A model generated the notes under the pieces. It had not been told where the DNA came from. It ran no database searches and saw only the letters and a list, made by a program, of their open reading frames with translations. From assembly GCF_011304195.1 (NCBI RefSeq), contig NZ_CP049887.1:1736001-1800000 (forward strand): a DNA stretch of 64,000 nt. Reading direction: 5' to 3'. Positions 17,649-26,652 of the stretch are shown here, piece by piece (position 1 is the stretch's first letter; each line of letters starts with the position of its first letter). The position numbers and the translations under genes are program-made. The stretch is from Vagococcus hydrophili. GTDB lineage: Bacteria; Bacillota; Bacilli; Lactobacillales; Vagococcaceae.

Positions 17649-19049
17649 ATGAAAGAATTTGAGCAATTAGTAATAGAGGAATTTGCAGAAAAATTATCTT
17701 TAGAAGATTTTGATAATTATGAAGGTGTTCATACGTTTTCATTAACTTATCAAAAGAAAAGAAAAAAATTACAAAAAAAAATTAATAAACAAGGTCATTT
17801 AACAGAGTGGTCAACCAATAAATTAGCAGCTGCTGCAGTATTTATGATTATCGTGCCAACAACTGCATACGGAGCAAAAACTTTTTATGAGTGGTATGTA
17901 AATAAAAATAATCATGAACTAACGATTAGTTTAAAAAATGAAGACGAGAAAAAATCAGCTAAAAAGTATTATCAATTAGCATTAGGTGATGTTCCAAAAG
18001 AGATGGAACTAGAAGGGAATCATTTAAATTTTAAAAATCAACAATCAAAGGAAGGTGTGATATTTAACCTATGGCGTATTCGTAAGGATGTTAGTTTTCA
18101 AGAACTCTCTACTGAATCATACGAAGAAAAAAGTATTTCAGGCCATAAAAGTATGATTGTTAAAAAAGTAGAGGACGAGTTAGATAGCTTTAATCGAACA
18201 GTTTATATGGTTTTTGAGAAAGAACATATTTTAGTTGAAGCAAGTGTGGCAAAAAATATGTCCGATGAAGCGCTCCTTAAAATCTTAGAAAAAGTGAGTT
18301 TAAAAGAAGTAGAGAAAGAGAAAAGTGACTATATCTTTGATGAAAAAGATTTTGAAAAACGTTTTGCTGATTATTTTGACTCAAAAGAAGAGAAAATAAA
18401 AGGACTACCTAAAAATAGTGATAATTTATATCAAGCCGATGAATCAATAAATTATAAAGTACAGGATAAACATATTTCTTTTGATTTAAATAGTGTGGAA
18501 GTTTTAGATAATATCAATGCAGTCTCTGATAAACAAGGTTTTAATCAAGAATCTCTGAATCATGTAAAATCACTAGAAATGTTAGATGACAAAGGTCAGT
18601 TGAAAAAATTTAAACAAAAAGAATATCAATCAGGTGATGGTATCAATGAAGTCAATAAAGTTGTTGCTGAAAGGGAAGTTCAGCCAAAATTTGTTTACTT
18701 AAGTGGGACAGTAAAAAATCTATCTAATAAAAAAATAACAGATTTATATATGACAGGAACTGTGGCGTATCTTGAAGAAAAAAATCAACAATTTAATTAT
18801 ATTGATGATAAAAATAAAATGTATTTACCACAATCACAAACGCTAAATATTGATTACTTTAATGCTGGAAATAAAGGGAAAAACGATTTTATAACTTTAG
18901 AACCTAATGAAACAGTGACCTATCAATTTGGATTTTTTGTTGACGAAGATAAATTAGATAAGATGTTTCTGCCAATCGTTCCTTTTGATAAAGATCACGA
19001 TATGATGAATTTGGACGACAATAGAATTTGGATGGATATCAGACAGTAA
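17649..19049 (+). CDS. Membrane anti-sigma factor (DUF4179-like)
   Basis: A 466-residue protein with a cytosolic N-terminus (1-55, sigma binding), one transmembrane helix (about 58-78, LAAAAVFMIIVPTTAYG), and a large extracellular part (80-466) rich in beta structure, resembling the DUF4179 group. It abuts the sigma gene, with GGAGG inside the sigma 3' end, so it is translationally coupled and probably holds the sigma factor inactive until a surface signal arrives. The function is inferred from context. Confidence 0.72.
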   Translation: MKEFEQLVIEEFAEKLSLEDFDNYEGVHTFSLTYQKKRKKLQKKINKQGHLTEWSTNKLAAAAVFMIIVPTTAYGAKTFYEWYVNKNNHELTISLKNEDEKKSAKKYYQLALGDVPKEMELEGNHLNFKNQQSKEGVIFNLWRIRKDVSFQELSTESYEEKSISGHKSMIVKKVEDELDSFNRTVYMVFEKEHILVEASVAKNMSDEALLKILEKVSLKEVEKEKSDYIFDEKDFEKRFADYFDSKEEKIKGLPKNSDNLYQADESINYKVQDKHISFDLNSVEVLDNINAVSDKQGFNQESLNHVKSLEMLDDKGQLKKFKQKEYQSGDGINEVNKVVAEREVQPKFVYLSGTVKNLSNKKITDLYMTGTVAYLEEKNQQFNYIDDKNKMYLPQSQTLNIDYFNAGNKGKNDFITLEPNETVTYQFGFFVDEDKLDKMFLPIVPFDKDHDMMNLDDNRIWMDIRQ

Positions 19050-19070
19050 AAATTTAAGGAGAGGATCAGC

Positions 19071-19253
19071 ATGAAATCAATTATGTCTTTCATAAAAGAA
19101 AATGATGATTATGTTCTAGTGGTCATGATCTGCTTAACAACTTTTTTCATGATTTCAGTAGATAAAGATTTACTTATTATTTTAGTCTTTCTAAGTATCA
19201 TACTATTCCCAATCATCTTTTTATGGAGTTTGGTGAAATTTATTAACAAATGA
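19071..19253 (+). CDS. Small two-helix membrane protein
   Basis: 60 residues preceded by AAGGAGAGGATCAGC. Two hydrophobic segments (about 13-32 and 34-57) flank a short SVDKD turn. It lies 21 bp after the anti-sigma gene in the same direction, so it is probably the third gene of that operon. No family is recognised. A weak hairpin at 19274-19298 follows. Confidence 0.6.
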   Translation: MKSIMSFIKENDDYVLVVMICLTTFFMISVDKDLLIILVFLSIILFPIIFLWSLVKFINK

Positions 19254-19317
19254 TCAAGAGAAAGTTTAAGTATGAGGGTGACTTTTTAGTTCATCCTCTA
19301 TTCTGTTATATTTATAC

Positions 19318-19394
19318 TAACCGGTTGACATATAAAGATTAATCCTTTATACTCTTTTTAAAGAAAACGTTTACCTATTTGTGTCAATCGGTTA
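19318..19394 (+). promoter_or_regulatory. Sucrose-operon promoter with paired operators and cre
   Basis: The -35 TTGACA (19325-19330) and -10 TATACT (19348-19353) have a 17-bp spacer. TAACCGGTTGACA (19318-19330) overlaps the -35, and its inverted copy TGTCAATCGGTTA (19382-19394) lies about 40 bp after the -10, matching at 12 of 13 positions. Both are probable operators for the LacI-type regulator encoded downstream. Between them AGAAAACGTTTACC (19362-19375) fits a CcpA cre at 12 of 14 positions, though it could also be a LacI-type site. Confidence 0.65.
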
Positions 19395-19418
19395 TCATAA
19401 AGAGCAGGAGGAATCATA

Positions 19419-20693
19419 ATGTCGAAATTTAAACAGTCTTTAAAAAATTCATCGTACTTACAAAGCTCATTAACCTTATTTTTATTTTTTGCTTCATGGG
19501 GGATTTGGTGGTCATTCTTTCAATTATGGTTAACATCTGAAACAAATGGTTTGGGATTAAGTGGAAGCGCTGTTGGTAAAGTGTTTTCAGTCAATTCTTT
19601 AGTGACCTTAATTTTAATGTTCATCTACGGTACTTTACAAGATAAACTTGTGATAAAAAGACACCTGTTGATCTTTACTTCATGTGTCTCAAGTTTAGTA
19701 GGCCCTTTCTTTATTTATATTTATGGTCCGCTTCTGAAAAACAATTTCACAGTTGGTTTAGGAGTGGGAGCTCTGTTCTTATCTGCAGGTTACTTATCGG
19801 CTGTAGGAATCTTTGAAGCTGTCTCTGAAAGATTTAGTCGCCTTTTTGATTTTGAGTATGGACAAGCTAGAGCTTGGGGCTCATTGGGTTATGCGGTTGT
19901 AGCATTAGTGGCAGGGTTCCTATTTGTTAAAAATCCAGCTCTTAACTTTTGGGCGGGTTCATTTTTTGGAATATTACTCTTACTAAATTTATTATTTTGG
20001 AAACCTAAAAAAGAACGAGAAGAAAATGAAACATTGGCAAATGAAGAAGCAGAAGCAAGTGTACCAAGCATTAAAGAAATGTTATCTTTACTTAAATCAT
20101 CTCATTTATGGGCAATTATTATATTCATTATGTTTACTTGGACTTTCTATAATGTTTTTGACCAACAAATGTTTCCGGGTTTTTATACAAGCTTATTTTC
20201 AACAGCAGCTTTAGGAGAAAAAACCTATGGCACGCTAAACGCGGTTCAAGTTTTCTGTGAAGCATTGATGCTAGGCATCGTTCCAATGATTATGAAAAAA
20301 ATTGGTGTAAGAAATACCTTATTAACTGGTGTTGCTTTAATGGCAATTAGAATTGGTTTGTGTGGTTTTGCGTCAACTCCAATGCTTGTTTCAGGGATTA
20401 AGATGCTACATGCCATTGAAGTTCCTATGTTTATTTTACCCATGTTTCGTTATTTCACGTTGCATTTTGATATTAAATTATCAGCAACGTTATATATGAT
20501 TGGTTTTCAAATTGCAGCTCAAATTGGTCAGGTAATTTTATCTACTCCTTTAGGAATACTTAGAGATAACGTGGGCTACTCAACCACATTTAAAATTATC
20601 TCAGGGATTGTTATTTTGGCGGCTGGATATGCGTTTGTCATTTTGAAGAAGGATGATGAAGACGTTCAAGGTGATCCATTTATCCGTAGTTAA
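19419..20693 (+). CDS. cscB: Sucrose/oligosaccharide:H+ symporter (LacY/CscB family)
   Basis: A 424-residue major facilitator with twelve hydrophobic segments. The N-terminus (FFASWGIWWSFFQLWL) and the loop 2-3 motif YGTLQDKLVIKRHLL match the oligosaccharide:H+ symporter (LacY/CscB) family. A long cytosolic loop near 200-220 separates the two halves. Next to an intracellular GH32 hydrolase that lacks a signal peptide, the expected role is import of unphosphorylated sucrose or short fructans. AGGAGGAATCATA precedes the ATG. It is the first gene of the operon. Confidence 0.82.
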   Translation: MSKFKQSLKNSSYLQSSLTLFLFFASWGIWWSFFQLWLTSETNGLGLSGSAVGKVFSVNSLVTLILMFIYGTLQDKLVIKRHLLIFTSCVSSLVGPFFIYIYGPLLKNNFTVGLGVGALFLSAGYLSAVGIFEAVSERFSRLFDFEYGQARAWGSLGYAVVALVAGFLFVKNPALNFWAGSFFGILLLLNLLFWKPKKEREENETLANEEAEASVPSIKEMLSLLKSSHLWAIIIFIMFTWTFYNVFDQQMFPGFYTSLFSTAALGEKTYGTLNAVQVFCEALMLGIVPMIMKKIGVRNTLLTGVALMAIRIGLCGFASTPMLVSGIKMLHAIEVPMFILPMFRYFTLHFDIKLSATLYMIGFQIAAQIGQVILSTPLGILRDNVGYSTTFKIISGIVILAAGYAFVILKKDDEDVQGDPFIRS

Positions 20694-20719
20694 TAAAAAA
20701 AAGAAAGTGAGCGATAATT

Positions 20720-22153
20720 ATGTTAAAAAAACCCGTAAAATTAACCGATGAAAGATATAGATTAGGTTACCATGTTTCAGCAAGTCAAGGATGGATTAAT
20801 GATCCAAATGGTTTTTGCTATTTCAACGGCTACTACCATATTTTTTTCCAGCATCATCCTTATAGCTCAGAATGGGGTCCCATGCATTGGGGACATGCTA
20901 GAAGTAAAGACTTAGTTCATTGGGAGGAATTACCAATTGCCTTAACGCCTGGTGATATTGAAGACAAGGACGGTTGTTTCTCAGGAAGTGCCATTGTAAA
21001 AGACGATGTGATGTATCTATTTTATACAGGTCATCACTATTACGGAGACAATGATCCGGATCATTTTTGGCAAAATCAAAACATGGCTTATAGTAAAGAT
21101 GGTATTCACTTTACGAAATATGAAAACAATCCGATAATTGAAAAAGAACCAGAAGACAATACGCATCATTTTAGAGATCCTAAAGTATGGCTATATGAAG
21201 ATAAGTATTACATGATTTTAGGAAGCCAAGGGAAAGATGGTTTAGGCCGTGGTATTATCTATACCTCTTCGGATTTGATTAATTGGGATTATGAAGGTGA
21301 CATGTCTAAAGCAAGTAGTTTAGCAGATGAGGGGTTTATGTGGGAATGCCCAGACTTCTTTCATTTAGATAGAAAAGAAGTGTTGTTATTATCTCCTCAA
21401 GGAATGGAGGAGAGTGGAAAAAACTATTTAAATCTTTTTCAAACAGGCTATTTTGTTGGTCAACATGATTATTTGACGAATACGTTCCATCGTGAGGAGT
21501 TCACTGAATTAGATAGAGGTCATGATTTTTATGCAACTCAAACAACAGAAGTACCTGATGGACGCCGAATTGTTTTTGGGTGGATGGCGATGTGGGAAAG
21601 TGATATGCCTGAAAAAGTTGATGGCTGGGCTGGAGCGTTGACTCTTCCAAGAGAATTAAGGTTAAAAGATAATCATCTATATATGAGTCCAGTTAAAGAG
21701 TTAGAAAAGTTGAGAACAGATCAGGGACAAGATCATCATATTAATAAAAAAGGTGAAGTGATCCTTGCTGAATCTGTGTCGTCTACTGAAATTTTAATCG
21801 AGGTTGATTTAAGAAATACAGAGAATCAAGAAATGACTTTTGCTTTAAAAGATAAAGAAAATGAATCGATCTTAAGTTTAACCTATTCTCAAAATAATCA
21901 GGAATTAATTTTAAACCGAGAAGATGTTTCTGATCCACGTTTTGGTATGATTCAAGAAGCTGAAGAATTATCACTGCGAGTGTTTATTGATAAAAGTTCG
22001 GTGGAAATTTTTATCAATGAAGGAGAAGTAGTATTTACAGAACGATTTTATGCTGAAGAGGCACCAAATTTCACGATTGAAACAACTAAACAAACTGAAG
22101 TTGAGAGTACTGTTTACAAGTTAAATCACTCAGCGATCACTTACTTAAGTTAA
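20720..22153 (+). CDS. cscA: Intracellular GH32 beta-fructofuranosidase (sucrose hydrolase)
   Basis: A 477-residue glycoside hydrolase family 32 enzyme with a five-bladed propeller followed by a beta-sandwich from about 340. Catalytic residues are in place: Asp28 in WINDPNG, Asp153 in FRDP and Glu209 in WECPDFF. FSGSAI and HDFYATQT are also present. There is no signal peptide, so it acts in the cytosol on sugar brought in by the symporter 26 bp upstream, giving glucose and fructose. Because the partner is a symporter and not a PTS, free sucrose is a likelier substrate than sucrose-6-phosphate. Confidence 0.87.
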   Translation: MLKKPVKLTDERYRLGYHVSASQGWINDPNGFCYFNGYYHIFFQHHPYSSEWGPMHWGHARSKDLVHWEELPIALTPGDIEDKDGCFSGSAIVKDDVMYLFYTGHHYYGDNDPDHFWQNQNMAYSKDGIHFTKYENNPIIEKEPEDNTHHFRDPKVWLYEDKYYMILGSQGKDGLGRGIIYTSSDLINWDYEGDMSKASSLADEGFMWECPDFFHLDRKEVLLLSPQGMEESGKNYLNLFQTGYFVGQHDYLTNTFHREEFTELDRGHDFYATQTTEVPDGRRIVFGWMAMWESDMPEKVDGWAGALTLPRELRLKDNHLYMSPVKELEKLRTDQGQDHHINKKGEVILAESVSSTEILIEVDLRNTENQEMTFALKDKENESILSLTYSQNNQELILNREDVSDPRFGMIQEAEELSLRVFIDKSSVEIFINEGEVVFTERFYAEEAPNFTIETTKQTEVESTVYKLNHSAITYLS

Positions 22154-22156
22154 TTA

Positions 22157-22203
22157 AAAAGGTCACGCCTGACAAAAAGTGGTTAGTCAGAGGGTGATCT
22201 TTT
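22157..22203 (+). terminator. Terminator between GH32 gene and lacI-type gene
   Basis: An imperfect stem pairs AAAAGGTCACGCCTGAC with GTCAGAGGGTGATCTTTT. The T-run is short, so read-through is possible. Confidence 0.55.
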
Positions 22204-22257
22204 GTGTTATTCTATGGTTAATGGGAATTAGCTGAGTGAATGAAAGAGGGAAAACAG

Positions 22258-23244
22258 ATGCGTCCAAAGTTAGAAGATGTTGCCAAAGAAGCCAATGTAT
22301 CTAAGACGACAGTTTCACGAGTTTTGAATAATCGTGGCTATTTGAGTCAAGAAACAATAAAAAAAGTGAATGAAGCGATTAAAAAATTAAATTATCAGCC
22401 TAACGTAGTAGCCAGACAATTGTTTAATAAAAAGACAAATATTATTGGTTTAATTTTTCCGACCGTTGCGAATCCTTTTTTTGGTGAATTAATTGAAGCC
22501 TTAGAGCAAAAACTTTATGCAGCAGGTTACAAGGTACTAATCGGAAGTTCCATGAATAATCCTCAAAAAGAAGCAGATTTTTTGAATCAATTATTATCAG
22601 AACAAGTTGATGGTTTGATTGTAGGAACCCATAATCAAGGCATACAAGAGTATCGTTCTGAAAATTTACCGGTTGTTTCTATTGATCGGGTTATGAATAA
22701 AGATATACCTGTAATTGAGTCGGATAATTATGCTGGTGGAGTGTTAGCAACGAAGCGTTTAATTGAATCTGGTGCTAAAAATATCTTACATACTAACGGA
22801 CCAATAAAACTCGAAACCCCTGCTAAGAGGAGACGAGAAGCTTACGAAGATACAATGAGAGAATTTGGTTTAGAACCTCAAACGATTGTTTTGGATTTTA
22901 ATATCTCATACCTTGAAAAGCGAGAAATTTTTGAAAAGATGTTTACAGATTATCCAGAGGTGGAAGGGATTTTTGCATCCAATGATATTGATGCTGCCTT
23001 GATACTACAGGTAGCAAAAAAATTAGGTAAGAATGTTCCAAAAGATTTATTAGTTGTAGGTTATGATGGAACGAAGATGACGAGAAGTATTCTGCCAGAA
23101 TTAACAACGATTGTTCAACCAATCAATGAAATAGCGGAAACCGCTATTCAAGTGTTACAACAAAGAATTAATAAAGAGATGACTGAAGATGAATATATTT
23201 TACCAGTGAGCTTGTATAAAGGCGAAACTGGAAGTTTTGAATAG
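22258..23244 (+). CDS. LacI-family sucrose operon regulator
   Basis: A 328-residue LacI/GalR regulator. The helix-turn-helix (PKLEDVAKEANVSKTTVSRVLNN) starts at residue 3 and is followed by a YQPNVVARQL hinge and a periplasmic-binding-protein-like effector domain (IGLIFPTVANPFFGELIEA, IDRVMN, GYDGT). I chose ATG 22258 because GAGGG lies 7 bases upstream and the domain then begins at the N-terminus; 22240 is the alternative. It follows the transporter and hydrolase and probably binds the paired operators at 19318 and 19382. Confidence 0.87.
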   Translation: MRPKLEDVAKEANVSKTTVSRVLNNRGYLSQETIKKVNEAIKKLNYQPNVVARQLFNKKTNIIGLIFPTVANPFFGELIEALEQKLYAAGYKVLIGSSMNNPQKEADFLNQLLSEQVDGLIVGTHNQGIQEYRSENLPVVSIDRVMNKDIPVIESDNYAGGVLATKRLIESGAKNILHTNGPIKLETPAKRRREAYEDTMREFGLEPQTIVLDFNISYLEKREIFEKMFTDYPEVEGIFASNDIDAALILQVAKKLGKNVPKDLLVVGYDGTKMTRSILPELTTIVQPINEIAETAIQVLQQRINKEMTEDEYILPVSLYKGETGSFE

Positions 23245-23278
23245 AGTATGACGAAATTTGTCATACTCTATTTTTTTA
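23242..23278 (+). terminator. Terminator after lacI-type gene
   Basis: TAGAGTATGAC pairs with GTCATACTCTA and is followed by T7. The stem begins at the stop codon. Confidence 0.85.
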
Positions 23279-23321
23279 GGTAAATTAAAATAAGAATTTC
23301 TTTTGATTTACCTAAGAAAAA

Positions 23322-23354
23322 TGTCACACCCTTGTCACAGGAGCGCCGTATACT
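23322..23354 (+). promoter_or_regulatory. Direct-repeat operator and -10 of the phosphoesterase/TCS operon
   Basis: TGTCAC occurs at 23322 and again at 23333, an 11-bp period typical of tandem OmpR-family binding sites. A -10 TATACT lies at 23349-23354, and there is no good -35, as expected for an activated promoter. The operon's own response regulator is the obvious candidate. Confidence 0.5.
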
Positions 23355-23389
23355 AATTTTTAATAACTGAAATTCGGAGGAAAAAAATA

Positions 23390-24250
23390 ATGAAAAAAAA
23401 GCGTTTATTAAAAATAAGTGGGTGGGTTATCCTATTATTAGTTGGTATACTGGGATGTTTAATTTTTTATACCGTAAAAATCGAACCTTATCAAATTAGA
23501 TTAAAAGAATATGTATCCATTAAAAATAAGCAATCTAAAACAGAAATAAAAGTGGTTCAATTTTCAGATGTTCACATTAAAGAAGATTATACCTACCAAA
23601 ACTTGGCAAAAGTGGTTGATAAAATCAATGAACAAAAACCAGATTTTGTCATTTTTTCAGGTGACTTATATGATAATTATTCCATTTATAATGATGATCA
23701 AAACATCATTCGTGAGTTAGGTCGAATAAAAGCAACTTACGGTAAAGTTGCCATTTGGGGTAATCGAGATTATGGTGGTGGTGCAGGCAGAAATTATCCT
23801 GGAATCATGCAAGCAGCTGATTTTATGTTATTATCAAATCAAACAGAACGCTTTACTTTAGAAAATGGAAAAACAATTTCCTTTACAGGAATTGATGATA
23901 TGTTGTTAGGATCTCCTGATACAAGCGTGGGAGTAAATAGTATGGAAGCTGTTTATAGTATCTTTTTAACTCACGAGCCTGATTATTTAAAGGATTACCG
24001 AGTTGAAGGCTTTGATATTATTTTGGCAGGTCATAGTCACGGAGGACAAATCAAAGTTCCTTTCTTTCCTTCAATTAATGAAACTGGCTTAACTTTTCAT
24101 GCGCATTCTAAAGAATATAGCAGTGGTTTTTATGATTTTGAAAAAAAAGGCGATAAAAAATTATATGTTAATTCAGGCGTTGGAACCACACATATTTCTG
24201 CAAGATTTGGAGTTGTACCTGAAATAACATTATTTAGAATAGTCATTTAA
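23390..24250 (+). CDS. Membrane-anchored metallophosphoesterase (YkuE-like)
   Basis: A 286-residue protein with an N-terminal signal-anchor helix (about 8-28) and a calcineurin-like phosphoesterase domain outside the cell. Metal motifs are in order: FSDVHIKE (DxH), FSGDLYDN (GDxxD), WGNRDYGGG (GNRD), HEPDY and AGHSHGGQ (GHxH). The family includes YkuE-type lipid or wall phosphodiesterases. It is followed 12 bp later by a two-component system, so it is probably a member or target of that envelope response. Confidence 0.82.
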   Translation: MKKKRLLKISGWVILLLVGILGCLIFYTVKIEPYQIRLKEYVSIKNKQSKTEIKVVQFSDVHIKEDYTYQNLAKVVDKINEQKPDFVIFSGDLYDNYSIYNDDQNIIRELGRIKATYGKVAIWGNRDYGGGAGRNYPGIMQAADFMLLSNQTERFTLENGKTISFTGIDDMLLGSPDTSVGVNSMEAVYSIFLTHEPDYLKDYRVEGFDIILAGHSHGGQIKVPFFPSINETGLTFHAHSKEYSSGFYDFEKKGDKKLYVNSGVGTTHISARFGVVPEITLFRIVI

Positions 24251-24262
24251 GGAAGTGAAAAA

Positions 24263-24913
24263 ATGGAAATTTTATTAGCTGAAGATGATTTACAAATGAA
24301 AAAAATTATCAAAATTTATTTAGAAAAAGAAGGTTATGTAGTCACCACCGTATCAAACGGAGTTGAAGCAATGGATATCTTGGTCAAAAAAGAATTTGAT
24401 TTAATTATTTTGGATTGGATGATGCCTAAAAAAGATGGCGTGACGGTATGTAAAGAAATCAGACAAATTAATTTACCAATTAAAATCTTAATGGTAACAG
24501 CTAAAAATTCTTCTGTGGATGAGTTACGTGGTTTGGTTGCAGGAGCGGATGATTATATTACTAAACCATTTGATATGGCTATTTTATTAGTTAAAATTAA
24601 GAAGATGATCAAATCAGAATATGTACTAACCGTTAATAATCTTAGTTTAAATCCTACGACCAGAGAAGTTAAAGACTCAGGAGTTTGTATTGATTTGACT
24701 AAAAGAGAGTATGATCTGCTGAGTTATTTTATGTGCAATCTTAATATTGTGCTAACCCGGGAACAATTACTAGATAATGTTTGGGGGATGAATTATGAAG
24801 GTGATACTCGAACGGTGGACACTCATGTGAAGAGATTACGAAAAAAAATCGGGGAGCAGTTTATTATGACTAAAATTGGTGTGGGTTACGTTATGGAGAG
24901 CTCTCATGAATAA
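24263..24913 (+). CDS. OmpR/VanR-type response regulator
   Basis: A 216-residue regulator with a receiver domain (EDD pocket, Asp in LIILDWMMPKKDG near residue 52, VTA, TKPFD) and a C-terminal winged helix (IDLTKREYDLL, NVWGMNYEGDTRTVDTHVKRLRKK). The WMMPKKDG form is like VanR-type regulators. The stop overlaps the start of the kinase gene. It probably binds the 11-bp-spaced TGTCAC repeats upstream of the operon. Confidence 0.9.
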   Translation: MEILLAEDDLQMKKIIKIYLEKEGYVVTTVSNGVEAMDILVKKEFDLIILDWMMPKKDGVTVCKEIRQINLPIKILMVTAKNSSVDELRGLVAGADDYITKPFDMAILLVKIKKMIKSEYVLTVNNLSLNPTTREVKDSGVCIDLTKREYDLLSYFMCNLNIVLTREQLLDNVWGMNYEGDTRTVDTHVKRLRKKIGEQFIMTKIGVGYVMESSHE

Positions 24914-26285
24914 ATTATCCAGAAAATTTATGATAGGCATCATCTTTATCTTAACCACAACAGCTTTAGTAGCTATTTTAATCAATAAAAACTATGTGGC
25001 TAAGTATTACGTATCGCAAAAGAAAGATGAGTTAAGGCGTGTCTCTGAGCAATTTATGACAGAAATGAAAGAAACTAACTTTGAAATAGCTAGTAAAAAA
25101 TTAGAGGAAGAAGAAAAAATTACCATTGTCAAAGCTTATAAAAAGCAAACGAATGACGAAGTGAACAATGACTTAAGGGAGTCTTTTAAAAAGAAAGGCA
25201 TTGGTTTCAAAAAATTATGGTTATGGGGTCAAGATTATGAACAGGTGATGGTTGGAAATGAGCGAATTAATTTATATGAGCAAGAAAAGCTGAATTATAG
25301 CTTGCTGGTTGATTATCGGTCTAATGAAGAAGAACTATACGCCATTGGAATGATTGTCCCCAATATTACAGATTCTTTTTATATTATTAATACTTTCTTT
25401 GCTATTATTATCTCGATTACAATTATTATTTCACTTATTTTTATTGCAATTTTAGTTAGAAAGATTGTAAAACCATTGAATCAAATAGAGTTATTCGCAG
25501 TGAATATGGGGGACGGTAAGTATACTCCATTAAAGATTGAAACAAAGGATGAACTTGAGGAAGTCGCTAATACATTAAATAGAATGGGAGAGGACATTCT
25601 ATCTTATCAAGCCGAATTAACCAACAAAAATCAACAAATGGAAGACTTGCTTAACAATGTAGCCCATGATTTGAAAACCCCAGTTTCTTTAATTAAACTC
25701 TATTCAGAAGGAATTAAAGATGAGCTAGATGATGGGACGTTTTTAGAGACGATTATTGAACAAAGTAACAACATGAGCCTCATGATTGAAGAATTACTTC
25801 TAATTTCAAAAATTGATAAAGAAAAGCTTATTTTTACTGAATTTAATCTATCTGAGATGGTACATAAAAATCTAAATGAGTATCAAACCTTAATGAAAGA
25901 AAGACAAATTAAACTATGTAGTCATGTTGAACCTGACATTATGTTCACAAGTCATTTAGTCTGGTTGAATTCAATTTTTTCCAATTTAATATCTAATGGG
26001 ATAAAATATACATCACAAGATAAATTAAAGGTGACATTAGAAAAAATAGATGAGGTGATATTTTTTGAAATATCGAATCAGTTTGATAATGAAGGCTTAG
26101 ATTTAACGCAAATTTGGGAACCTTATTATGTTGGTGAGAAATCTAGAAGTAAGGAATTATCAGGAACAGGCTTAGGGTTATATCATGTGAAGAAGATGGT
26201 TGATAAATTAGATTTATTGATTGATGTAACAGTCATTGATCATGAAATTATCTTTAAATTAAGCATGAGAAATGAGGAGAGATAA
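24906..26285 (+). CDS. Sensor histidine kinase partner
   Basis: A 459-residue kinase with membrane helices near 8-28 and about 160-185 flanking an extracellular sensor, a HAMP segment (VRKIVKPLNQIE), H-box NNVAHDLKTPVSLIKLYSEG, N-box FSNLISNGIKYT and G-box GTGLGLYHVKKM. ATG 24906 overlaps the regulator's stop by 8 bp. Starting here places the first membrane helix at the N-terminus, unlike the longer GTG 24876 reading. Confidence 0.88.
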   Translation: MNKLSRKFMIGIIFILTTTALVAILINKNYVAKYYVSQKKDELRRVSEQFMTEMKETNFEIASKKLEEEEKITIVKAYKKQTNDEVNNDLRESFKKKGIGFKKLWLWGQDYEQVMVGNERINLYEQEKLNYSLLVDYRSNEEELYAIGMIVPNITDSFYIINTFFAIIISITIIISLIFIAILVRKIVKPLNQIELFAVNMGDGKYTPLKIETKDELEEVANTLNRMGEDILSYQAELTNKNQQMEDLLNNVAHDLKTPVSLIKLYSEGIKDELDDGTFLETIIEQSNNMSLMIEELLLISKIDKEKLIFTEFNLSEMVHKNLNEYQTLMKERQIKLCSHVEPDIMFTSHLVWLNSIFSNLISNGIKYTSQDKLKVTLEKIDEVIFFEISNQFDNEGLDLTQIWEPYYVGEKSRSKELSGTGLGLYHVKKMVDKLDLLIDVTVIDHEIIFKLSMRNEER

Positions 26286-26589
26286 TGATCGGAATAAGTG
26301 CTTGTTTAGGTGGAATTCCTTGTATTAAATAATTAATTACTCTTGTTAAAGAGGGCAAAGCAGAGATGGTTTGTCCAAAAGTGTTAGCTAGCCTTCCAAT
26401 CCCAAGAAATCTAGCTGAAATCATTGGTGGTAATGGTGAGGATGTTTGGTGTGGACGTGCCCGAGTGATTGAAAATACAGGTGCTGATTGCCACAGAGGT
26501 ATATAAAGAAGGCGCTAAGAAAGCTTATTTGATTTTAAAAGAAAAAGGGATGACAGTTTATTCAGATGAAGAGTGGATTAAAGTATAAG
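26285..26589 (+). pseudogene. Decayed DUF523/YbbK-family gene
   Basis: The reading starts MIGISACLGGIPC, the family's N-terminal cysteine motif, and overlaps the kinase stop by 1 bp. It meets an in-frame TAA at codon 16, continues with MVCPKVLASLPIPR and IGGNGEDVW, then needs a frameshift near 26495 to resume as TEVYKEGAKKAYLILKEKG. The conserved SPSCG segment expected after LILKEK is missing, so an internal deletion is also likely. It cannot give a full protein. The premature stop is TAA, not UGA, so it is not a selenoprotein. Confidence 0.75.
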
Positions 26590-26652
26590 CTGTTTTATTT
26601 TATGTTTAAAAGTTAACAATAGAGGTCTATTTATCTGGAAAGAAAGATAGCA

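Noticed and set aside
26285-26589. DUF523-family gene as another selenoprotein
   Set aside because: The internal stop is TAA, and there is a frameshift and a missing conserved segment, so it is a pseudogene.
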